NCBI GenBank assembly: GCA_002716085.1
Contig: PAYZ01000017.1
Span: forward strand, 12,925 to 76,924
Source: Methanobacteriota archaeon
GTDB taxonomy: Archaea; Thermoplasmatota; Poseidoniia; Poseidoniales; Thalassarchaeaceae
Reading direction: 5' to 3'
Length of the DNA: 64,000 bases
The notes under the pieces were generated by a model. That model was given only the letters and a program-made list of their open reading frames with translations. It did no database searches and had not been told where the DNA came from. Made by a program: the position numbers and the translations under genes. Within the stretch, counting starts at the first letter, position 1, and every line of letters starts with the position of its first letter. Positions 39,801 through 48,168 of this stretch are shown here, piece after piece.

Positions 39801-40671
39801 TGGTGTATAGGGCCCAGTTCACTGCGAGCATCGATCCTAAAACATGCCAGCCCTCTGACCTGAAGAAAGAGTGCAGTAAAACTACCAAACAAGAGAATAT
39901 GGCCCAAACTACCCCTAGATGGCTTCCTTTCGCGAATTCCTCCAGGGATTCTAATTGTCCGATCCATACCAGTGGGGCTAGGAAGCCAGCAAAGATCAAT
40001 GAAGAGTAGATTAGCACCTCTTTGTTTTCAGTGGGCAGAGGAATGGCGGAAAATAGAGGGCCGTCCCCCCTAGACTCTGTTGATCCTCTCAATGATATAG
40101 CAATTAGGGCCCCTAGAGAAATGGAAGCGAACCAGAATGAAAAGAATGAGCTGCCTATTGATGCCCTCTGGATATCGATCAGAGCAGAAGTGGAGTCTTG
40201 TGAGATTTCTAGACCGGACGAATATAGAGCTGATAGCCTAAGCCCCAATACCACAGACAGGAATACTGCAGATTCCTCGAACCTCCTGCTCTCGTTCAAT
40301 GCAGCAGAGGCAAATCCTACCAAAACGAATGTGAAAATGAACATGTGATTGAAAGGGACTGGACTGACAAGATTTGCGACAATTGAGAAAATCAACAGAG
40401 CTGTTGTGATTGAGAGCGTACGCAATGTTCCAGAATTCAGGGGAATGCTGGTGCTGGCCCTTCCTATGCAAGCAGGTGCTAACACTGAAAGCGAAATTAA
40501 TGATGCGTCCGAGAAGAATTGTGAATCCAGTGATCTTCCATCTAGAGAAGATGCTACCAACAGTAGCCCAACAAGGGCGAATGTGATGGCCGTTGGCGTG
40601 ACCATCTTGAGGGTCAATTTGCCATCTTGGGATGCTTCATTATCAGTCTCCATCCCATCCACCGGACCCAA
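30880..40671 (-). CDS. aglB: Oligosaccharyltransferase STT3/AglB with giant C-terminal extracellular extension (3263 aa)
   Basis: Multi-TM N-terminus, GGSDPWYMKRVVDF, WWDYGFQALSSGQHPTVADN (WWDYG); then carboxypeptidase-regulatory/Ig-like repeats and terminal TM YMAYVFVILLIAALLFFTKRPGRR. TTG start at 40671 or internal ATG at 40653. Confidence 0.9.
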   Translation of the reverse strand: MGPVDGMETDNEASQDGKLTLKMVTPTAITFALVGLLLVASSLDGRSLDSQFFSDASLISLSVLAPACIGRASTSIPLNSGTLRTLSITTALLIFSIVANLVSPVPFNHMFIFTFVLVGFASAALNESRRFEESAVFLSVVLGLRLSALYSSGLEISQDSTSALIDIQRASIGSSFFSFWFASISLGALIAISLRGSTESRGDGPLFSAIPLPTENKEVLIYSSLIFAGFLAPLVWIGQLESLEEFAKGSHLGVVWAIFSCLVVLLHSFFRSEGWHVLGSMLAVNWALYTIGHLHEIGNELPSIFSEDGFIGSFSWFFLGFWLNFFAIFFASRGIFGDIAPSRERSGFRVWWELNSYPLMISIAFIVALVVRTAWNVIPAMNASGTGLWDMTGGSDPWYMKRVVDFVIAERSHLIYDHDRSYPSGGINPRPPLFSWTLALGALALSWVLEIAPEEAVWWSMSALPAIYGAMIVIPVAGIASRVHSKSAGIFAAWLIALMPGHMSRSTFAMSDHDSFAMLFLAIAFYFWIRAVENVENKNVFGSASRNPLYIVAGMRETWKTNPVLMANATMSGIAFSVMALGWKGFVYGPGILFLAYSFQVVINIFRGRDSLQFTSAALQMMITSILIPAPFYAWPGMNLLFAPSGMQPMLYIIGFTFAVGWVSSSFRDKPWLLVVMGGGTLFGSILALLYLLQIAEVYAGWDILFTGGFYFSKNKIFGTIGEAQAPDRGVLFASYGPIVALIAIGCSFVLLWRGSRKSKADLTLLGLWTIIATYMAWTAGRFIINATPAMAVAGGIGISMLWTGANFPAFTKVWRNSGIGTPRTRFRSIWPASKSKPGVPAMILVILLITSQHTTYGIDSGIPRGEEAAYEIDESIYNIAPDILRQDFFNLFSIMNSDKYDPAESGLWYMGTFGPSFNSQGWNQAYDWLSKQDSDIEFSQRPAFVSWWDYGFQALSSGQHPTVADNFQSGIPNSGALLLSAGQEDTLSLFIATLAMGDRKINGGGLTDDFISVINESMSPEQVVEFEEIITNNDLDFLRDRSMSLVAEYGNTDLLKGKMLDEEGIPLDDEFWVVIKDGDAFGEATTNRSEALSLFDEARGSSSSYDLNEDNPTHYDLAGYRYTNDLFVDYYDVSTALHRANANFGLMRAFLITAFNLSQLVQIYDGISSIDSYEVSDYGLPYGETAGRNHEIRYFAVDNKLFPLGGKYYADYSGYHRGQTTGIFHAPTHLSGLDIDTYITTTYETNQGMMTPQEYQDQYMQDLRSQASGATTAEDMIAMTDIDYQHTSAFFDTMVARTYVGYGTSTLGLPSPGGQLGDADSPSSWIAPNFVPGSPGSYLEGALALPGAMMNHFVLSNWYDPDDGSGCERIEISGTASTSQGSSTLTNVTLSSDASLLSGWGQIQSGGPWNLSSSSQDSSGPIPGIVDVINHDSDEQTITLNSPASSTVEETVLTISGQMDKYCGTEYDSNRLVKILKYYSGATLEGTVSLDGIGPVPNARILIERDAFSGEENADEFGNVVDRDSRTFWIPIGSTQSDQEGRFSFIVPSGKIRISAFTGDPDIESGRSAIMTGMGSAMYELLSESSTNRNINPVTGILGNVYGSTWLSETIVNVSGEDGHSNGKSVIEAPISVLPSSATGLLSWSGEPDFDGEPVADTQVILTPVSDEVSIIPYSAPTSNGTMVGESLYFTGNGEVTLFGDGRVVSDGAVSVKAFTGTHTQKIYDNHSIVGDGEFTGIGILVGSISGDVTSCQDGQQVPTGFEACMIQEGEYALNGSIYGSGRFTSQGISEYTRDLNQATFVGSGTFETNSSIESDSGNFGTINGSGTFSGNGSFSGPMVSSGTFHIVDALPGEYTVSVDFGGENIVLLTDTFTIPLSPSEAPSPVSIFGGSIKGTVSMHSGDPLESPIEIYAINGSSDNATTECGLVIVPPCFALPDENGSFEVSPVIPGSYLASVDIDDDGFPEIRQEFIFSPEQASLASFPSTVPKTSDLTFSLSDDGDSVDGLELILRPENQSLSQVIALFDNQSKTYSVELLPGTWIMNYTLSEDKQLWERIEVGEDDSTGQSYQFRVSHSVNGSILFKPGFDSQEGQSGSPAAFKEVEFQWSGFSLTTTSDSNGDFSIVLPIGAHVNATSESTVGSGGLLSNGTRFVVSEGMGPITIELIESSMVFGSVSFNREGNAYNQAFKDWKSVHAIANNLDGSSDSVWREEVDELGKFDMLLPLGNWSFTLEAGEMASSSETKTVNASESSNVELLIISDPDENSTVVIDFYIDHEGDNNVTNGTPVSYPFEIIPLTSNGSGLSVELEDSSWVSTGSAQVSLEPGKYRIVVERANASLDDPFDTLYDTNEIFDVGLDSSTIERSIGFEPLWLLNITLRNESDQRMVNHIVKLQNTENNWIQTFTTDENGTIADYVQEGEWIVIVDEFETNNGVFEGLRSLISVNQSTAGVRNNLRTGQLAEFTVTLNSSIQEEYLESLELVIESQDGLGSFIVSHLGFTEPVLIRTTPGNWNIRMNQTDENGVRLLLENSPLADSGVSAGSEHQVTKMVEYLVLASGKVFWDLNDDGNAGVFEGLPNATVSFSLNNSGNSSSPAFSTNSSSTGAWSTFLPAQSIWNVSVELEGFETENSSLEVAMESVAKDIEISAGEVEISGQITYLDQTCVTEGEWQVTLIPPRDFSRERVSATRVENLDSSGFTGEWTASVEPGTWIVYAMTTGEMSSTECQGLVSIESIGVGVDGGTIDSEFAIGGNLDLDTRWLDFQGVEKELQDLDGLPDPPDYDLFIEIGNLAWLEELDSEGHLRMLLPAGLVQASSKFVLPESGRNVTYSGGKGFTIRSGQESPIVTLNIERESKQDIVISTVSGETVSVAKQDPSCTEGCTYQNAEFTLRADYDGHNSFDSYRVSGTVPGMDGLNWKVEFENGTGNWNESLSFDMGLDNEISKSIKIRVTPANSSLAHHFPDGHRILLKFSTNEGYSTQSEVKVKIPAIRDFEMTNPDTLYFGPDETTVSIEIPFKNLGNADEIFSFEFETPDGWDLTGPLTQPSSPFSDGIATFTLVKKPLHQFPSQYAETIRYNVTDQSNNSYSGESTLILDSPSLSIVGDDDSLRLLGGKFAEFGEIETYSVIVSNSGNVAAKDVTLLATLCEDIRCETEAGVNFSATADVDSQNQTTFYMEMDYTQFQESKNFFILFQIVGEDLGERSEPCGTQAAEGKPSCVEEAQLWAASEENENLKYMAYVFVILLIAALLFFTKRPGRRVSAPF

Positions 40672-40713
40672 TAGCCATTGATATAGCAGCGCGCCGACCT
40701 GAACGCTTGTTTT

Positions 40714-40732
40714 AACCGTTCGTAGAACGGTT
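40714..40732. promoter_or_regulatory. Perfect inverted repeat AACCGTTC-GTA-GAACGGTT upstream of aglB
   Basis: 8-bp perfect arms with 3-nt spacer, in the only noncoding gap between purD and aglB; no strong T-tract on the exit side of either strand. Confidence 0.55.
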
Positions 40733-40764
40733 GGAAAAAATTGCTCCAGAGAATAGTGAAAAAT

Positions 40765-42039
40765 CTATGCCGAAAGGGCTCGAAATCCTATGTCCTTTCT
40801 ATAGTGGGATCCTTCTAGCTGGATTCCTTCAATAATCTGGTAGGAGGCATCTAAGGCATCTCGCAGACTAGTTGCAATCCCAGTTGCAGAGAGCACCCTT
40901 CCTCCTGTGGATACCAATTTTCCCTCATTGGAGATTTTTGCTCCTGCAAGGTGTGTGAATCCAATAACCTGTCCTTCTTCGATTCGTGATTCCCAGCCAA
41001 TTACTTCGCGTCCGGATAATACGTCCCCCGGGTATCCCTCTGAAGCAAGGACCACCGTTGATGCGTGCATTTCGCTGAAATCTACTTCCATTTCTGAAAT
41101 TCTACCTTTCGCTACTGAAAGAAGGACTGTGCCCAAGTCTGATTCAAACAGGGGTATAGTGACTTGTGCCTCTGGATCTCCTAACCTAACATTGAATTCT
41201 ATTACATTAGGTGACCCCTCGTTGTCTATCATCAATCCAACGTAAAGGCAGCCCCTGTAGGGCGATTCTAAGTTCCTAAGATAGTGGTGCATTGGCTCGA
41301 CAATCTCTTCCCTAGTCCTAGAAAGGACGGATGGGGTAGCTACGGGGGCTGGGGCATATGCTCCCATTCCACCGGTGTTGGGGCCCTTGTCACCCTCTCC
41401 AACTCTCTTGTGATCCTGACTCGCTGGAAGCATGACGTATCCTGATTCATCAATGAAAACCAGTACTGAAGCCTCTTCTCCGGAGAGATTTTCCTCGATA
41501 AGAACGAAGCCGTCAGATTCTACGGCTCTAGTAAGTGCATCCCTAGCCTCAATTCTGGAAGAGGTTACTGTAACTCCTTTTCCTCCTGCTAATATGTCCC
41601 TCTTTATCACCCATGGAGGTTCGAATGAGTCAAGATGTTTTTCGATATTGGATAAATCGTCCACAATTTCGAATCTACCTGTGGGAACACCAATAGACTC
41701 CATCACCTTCTTTGCATGAAGCTTTGATCCCTCCAGCATCGCTCCATCTTTTTGGGGGCCGAAGCAAGGAATAGATTCGTTCCTGAGCAAATCTGCTAGA
41801 CCCATGACAAGGGGCATTTCTGGGCCAACTACCACCAATGAAGCCCCAATCTCTTTGGCTAACTCCACTATTCCTTCTGCGTCTGTAAAATTGACTTCGT
41901 GATTTGATGCGATCAACGAGGTGCCTGCATTTCCGGGTGCACAATGCAAATCTGTGAAAGTCTCGCCTTCCAAAAGTCCCAATGCAATAGCATGCTCCCT
42001 TCCACCACTCCCAACGATCAGGACCGTGCCGCTTTCCAT
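40765..42039 (-). CDS. purD: Phosphoribosylamine-glycine ligase
   Basis: VLIVGSGGREHAIALGL, GPEMPLVMGLADLL, QDHKRVGEGDKGPNTGGMGAYAPAP, EFNVRLGDPEAQ. Confidence 0.97.
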   Translation of the reverse strand: MESGTVLIVGSGGREHAIALGLLEGETFTDLHCAPGNAGTSLIASNHEVNFTDAEGIVELAKEIGASLVVVGPEMPLVMGLADLLRNESIPCFGPQKDGAMLEGSKLHAKKVMESIGVPTGRFEIVDDLSNIEKHLDSFEPPWVIKRDILAGGKGVTVTSSRIEARDALTRAVESDGFVLIEENLSGEEASVLVFIDESGYVMLPASQDHKRVGEGDKGPNTGGMGAYAPAPVATPSVLSRTREEIVEPMHHYLRNLESPYRGCLYVGLMIDNEGSPNVIEFNVRLGDPEAQVTIPLFESDLGTVLLSVAKGRISEMEVDFSEMHASTVVLASEGYPGDVLSGREVIGWESRIEEGQVIGFTHLAGAKISNEGKLVSTGGRVLSATGIATSLRDALDASYQIIEGIQLEGSHYRKDIGFRALSA

Positions 42040-42090
42040 GAGTCTCGCTCTGAATAATTGGGTGATAATTAATTCCTCGGCAGAATCTGT

Positions 42091-42795
42091 CTAGTATGGT
42101 ACTGACTTGAGTCCTAGTTTGTATCCCAGTATGTTGAATCCCCTATGCATTATTGGAGTCAAGACTAGCAATATTGCCATACCCAATAGTAAATCGGAGC
42201 TTCCAACTATTGATGGGCTTAGCAGTAACTGCCCGAAGAAAAACGTTGACACAGCGAATGGAAGGGTGTCAAGCAAGGGAGATTCTGAGCTTACGCTACC
42301 CTCCCTCTTATGCCCGATCCTGCGCTTCACGAAAGATCCTGCGGAGTCACCAAGCATGCATCCAAATCCTAGAATGCATCCCATTGAGAAAGCAGTGATC
42401 GCTCCTTCTCCCATGTAGAACCAAGCATCAGAGAGCTGCGCTGAATTGGTCCCATAACTTGAAAGTGGATCCAAGAAAGGAGCTGATTCGAGTCGGTTGC
42501 CATTAGAGAAATAATACAACACGGCCCCTATTATCCCGCCTCCCAAAGTCCCTCCGATCAACCCATTCCAGGTCTTTCCGTCTCCAAGGATCCTGTTTCC
42601 GTCCCTCAACTCGCCCCCTCCGTCAATTCTGTAAACAGGCATCCCAGTAAGGTCGGGAATCCACTTCCCACCTAGCATAGCAGCAGTATTGGACAAATAT
42701 CCCGGGAGATATAGCCATAGAACCAGAAGAGGAGCCATGAATGGGTCTTCCCATGGGAGGTTTTCTGACGTCATTGCACGAGGGAAGAAAATCAA
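42091..42795 (-). CDS. carS: CDP-archaeol synthase
   Basis: MPVYRIDGGGELRDGNRILGDGKTWNGLIGGTLGG, GCMLGDSAGSFVKRRIGHKREG, SPLLDTLPF; CarS/DUF46 family. Confidence 0.92.
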   Translation of the reverse strand: MIFFPRAMTSENLPWEDPFMAPLLVLWLYLPGYLSNTAAMLGGKWIPDLTGMPVYRIDGGGELRDGNRILGDGKTWNGLIGGTLGGGIIGAVLYYFSNGNRLESAPFLDPLSSYGTNSAQLSDAWFYMGEGAITAFSMGCILGFGCMLGDSAGSFVKRRIGHKREGSVSSESPLLDTLPFAVSTFFFGQLLLSPSIVGSSDLLLGMAILLVLTPIMHRGFNILGYKLGLKSVPY

Positions 42796-42892
42796 GAGGA
42801 TGAACCTTCGTACTTCAAAAATTATTGATAATCAAGAAGAAACTTGATCTGGCAGGGGTGATGTTCATGTCCCTGTTAATCGGCGGGCTGCT

Positions 42893-44581
42893 ATGGAAAG
42901 AAGTAAATCAATTATGATCAGCATCATTCTATTGGCCTCATTGGTTGCAAGTACGACTAATTCTTCTGCCGATGGTGAGGACATTATCGTAGAGTCAAAT
43001 ATGACGTGGTCTGGCGAGATGACTCTGTCTCAGAATGTCAGGATCTTGAATGGTGGGTCCCTCAGTTTCGTTGATTCCAAAGTAAACATTAGCAGTGGCG
43101 TAGGAATCTACGTTGACGCCTCTTCATCATTGAGTCTGGAGAGTTCCGAATTATCCTCAACTCACCCCCCTTCTGGGTTGGCTGGATTCGGTTACTGCGA
43201 TGAAGACAACAGATCATCGGTAAGGGTCTTCTCTCAATCTGAACAAAATATTAGGGCCTATTTGAGGCCAATTCAGGGATTCTCCCTTGACGGTGTTGTC
43301 GCATATTTCGGTAACGAAACCAAGGATCTCAGTGGTGAAGAGGATTTCATACCATTGGGAAGTGGCTCTGTCGACATCTGGATTGGTTTGACTGGGCCAT
43401 TATGCCATCCAGTTTCCCTAAGTGAGATTAGTATCGAAAGAGCAGGGCAAGAGAGAGTTTGGTTGGATGCTGCAGATTATGAGCATCGCAATTTTATGGT
43501 ACATGGAGATCCGGGGTTCTCTATCGATATAGATGGCTCGATGCAATCAAACGGATCTTCAATCTTCGGTGGAAGGATTTCATCCTACGGATACCTCAAC
43601 ATTAGTGATTCATCACTAGATAGAGTTGGGCCCATTCTACTTGCCAATGATGATGCTTCTCTTGTGCTTGGGGGAAATACCAAAATCACAAACAGCACTG
43701 ATGACCACGATGTTAGAGCAAGGGCGTGGTCACCTATAGAATGGGGTGACGGCGTTAGTGGTTCTGGCGGCCTGACCGATAAGTGGGAAAGGAGGTTGTC
43801 TGGACAGAAGCTTTCATTTGATGCAATTTATGTTACATTTGAGATCAGGGGCATGCACAAGTTCCCAAGTTACTCAAACTTCAGCAATGAGCTGGGGATC
43901 TCATTCGTGGATGGGGGGAAGGAAAGGGTCGTTGAGATTGCATGGTCAGAAGATAACACTTGGGAAGAGGCTCCCATCTGGACCGAGAATGCTACCGTAG
44001 TGATTACCGAATATAGGACTGCTTGGAATCCGGAGGCTTCAGGAATTTTGGACTACGGTGGCGGGCAATTCGATCTACCGTGGGAGCAAGAAGTCTGGGT
44101 TAGGACTGGGACGCCGATGATAGAGTGGGTTTCATTGACCCCCATGGGCGAAGATGGAATATTGGGCGAGGCATCAATTGGGGATTCAGTAAATGTGGAA
44201 GCCGTGATCTCTAATTCTGGAACTGCCGCAGCATCCTTGGCGATCGGATGTAAAGACTCCAGTGGTGTTGAGGCTCAGGTTTCACCCCAATTCCCAAACG
44301 CAATTATTGAGCCAGGGACAGAAAGAACAATTTCATTCAGTTGGAGATCTTCAAGCACTGGAGAAGACTATCTAAATTGTAGGGTTCTTACACCTACACA
44401 ACTAGTGGAAGAGTCTGCTTTCGGAGGCGGGGAGATGGAAACTAGTAACCTAAGTTGGATTGATTCTTCGGATGATAATGGAGGCGAAAGAAGCATACTT
44501 CCTGCTCTAATTGTTGTTCTAATTTCGGCAGCAATAGGTGGCCACTTTCTTTTCAGGATATACCGAGAAGACGAAATATGA
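42893..44581 (+). CDS. Exported membrane-anchored protein with CARDB-like domain
   Basis: Signal SIMISIILLASLVASTTNSSA, beta-rich body, NVEAVISNSGTAAASLAIGCKDSSG CARDB-like, C-terminal TM ILPALIVVLISAAIGGHFLF. Confidence 0.7.
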   Translation: MERSKSIMISIILLASLVASTTNSSADGEDIIVESNMTWSGEMTLSQNVRILNGGSLSFVDSKVNISSGVGIYVDASSSLSLESSELSSTHPPSGLAGFGYCDEDNRSSVRVFSQSEQNIRAYLRPIQGFSLDGVVAYFGNETKDLSGEEDFIPLGSGSVDIWIGLTGPLCHPVSLSEISIERAGQERVWLDAADYEHRNFMVHGDPGFSIDIDGSMQSNGSSIFGGRISSYGYLNISDSSLDRVGPILLANDDASLVLGGNTKITNSTDDHDVRARAWSPIEWGDGVSGSGGLTDKWERRLSGQKLSFDAIYVTFEIRGMHKFPSYSNFSNELGISFVDGGKERVVEIAWSEDNTWEEAPIWTENATVVITEYRTAWNPEASGILDYGGGQFDLPWEQEVWVRTGTPMIEWVSLTPMGEDGILGEASIGDSVNVEAVISNSGTAAASLAIGCKDSSGVEAQVSPQFPNAIIEPGTERTISFSWRSSSTGEDYLNCRVLTPTQLVEESAFGGGEMETSNLSWIDSSDDNGGERSILPALIVVLISAAIGGHFLFRIYREDEI

Positions 44582-44584
44582 CTC

Positions 44585-47352
<2,768 letters not shown>

Positions 47353-47432
47353 AATTTCACCAAACCTCCGCAGAGGTCCATCTGACTTGAATAGCTCGTT
47401 TCACCGATTATGGGGTTTAAGAAACAATATCT

Positions 47433-47467
47433 TTGTATTTCAATTGTATTTCAATTGCAATACAATT
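47433..47467. promoter_or_regulatory. Operator-like array: TTGTATTTCAA x2 plus inverted third copy TTGCAATACAA; near-perfect 26-bp palindrome
   Basis: Direct copies at 47433-47443 and 47444-47454, then 47455-47465 whose reverse complement TTGTATTGCAA matches 10/11; palindrome AATTGTATT-TCAATTGC-AATACAATT at 47442-47467. Confidence 0.7.
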
Positions 47468-47509
47468 ATATGCCGATCACTACTCTCGCAGACTCAGGAG
47501 GGGCAACAG

Positions 47510-47875
47510 GTGCCAGGCAACAGTCCAATGGTCACACTCAGAATTCCAGAGGATCACTTACTAGAGCTTGAGAGGCTAGTGGGATTCGATGGAATGAGGA
47601 ACAGATCTGACGTAATCAGAGAAGCTATTCGTAGAATGCTTTCCTCGCCACTTCCTGGCAAAGGAGAAAGGATCGAGGTAGATCTTGGCCCTGATCTAAC
47701 AATCAGGCTTAGGGACTATTGCAAGATAGTAGGTGAGACGGCTGATGTTGTTCTCAGACAATCGGCCAGGGAAATGATTCGCAAAGAAATGATCGAGGGA
47801 GCCACAGTGGTTGAGCTCCTAAGTAGGCGCATGGATGAATTGCGCTCCAGGCATGATGAAGATTCAAACATTTGA
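47510..47875 (+). CDS. Ribbon-helix-helix regulator, apparently two tandem RHH-like domains (GTG start)
   Basis: MVTLRIPEDHLLELERLVGFDGMRNRSDVIREAIRRML (RHH1); IEVDLGPDLTIRLRDYCKIVGETADVVLRQSAREMIRKEM (RHH2-like). RBS-like caggagggg before the GTG. Confidence 0.75.
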   Translation: MPGNSPMVTLRIPEDHLLELERLVGFDGMRNRSDVIREAIRRMLSSPLPGKGERIEVDLGPDLTIRLRDYCKIVGETADVVLRQSAREMIRKEMIEGATVVELLSRRMDELRSRHDEDSNI

Positions 47876-47885
47876 GGTGAGAGAG

Positions 47886-48080
47886 ATGAGCGATGTTGGG
47901 ATGCACGCGGGAAATTCGGGGGAGCGGCTTGACCGCTCCCCCAACCAAAATTCGATACAAGCCAAGGAATTTGGGACTGGTCTAAGGAAAATCAGAGGAA
48001 GGGCAAGGGCACTTAGCAATGCTGTTGGTTACGACTCCAAAGATGCACCCAGAAATCTGAGGAAATCAGAACAAGTTTAG
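47886..48080 (+). CDS. Small basic protein (64 aa) of unknown function
   Basis: ATG at 47886 preceded by gaggtgagag; ORF ends at 48080. Confidence 0.4.
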   Translation: MSDVGMHAGNSGERLDRSPNQNSIQAKEFGTGLRKIRGRARALSNAVGYDSKDAPRNLRKSEQV

Positions 48081-48099
48081 ACGCTAAAACACACACCGT

Positions 48100-48116
48100 C
48101 CCGCACCCAGTGCGGG
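48100..48116 (+). promoter_or_regulatory. Stem-loop CCCGCAC-CCA-GTGCGGG in the leader of the 969-aa gene
   Basis: Perfect 7-bp GC-rich arms with 3-nt loop; a second inverted repeat CTACTG...CAGTAG lies at 48130-48151. Confidence 0.5.
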
Positions 48117-48168
48117 GCAACCTTCCGTTCTACTGAAATGTAATACAGTAGGCCGGGATTACAACCAC

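Noticed and set aside
31331-40681. Plus-strand ORFs up to about 178 aa opposite aglB
   Set aside because: Fully contained within the AglB coding frame, no recognisable domains; antisense artefacts.
48081-48168. Possible tRNA or small RNA gene in the leader region
   Set aside because: No cloverleaf or GTTCRANNC T-loop pattern; only two isolated inverted repeats.
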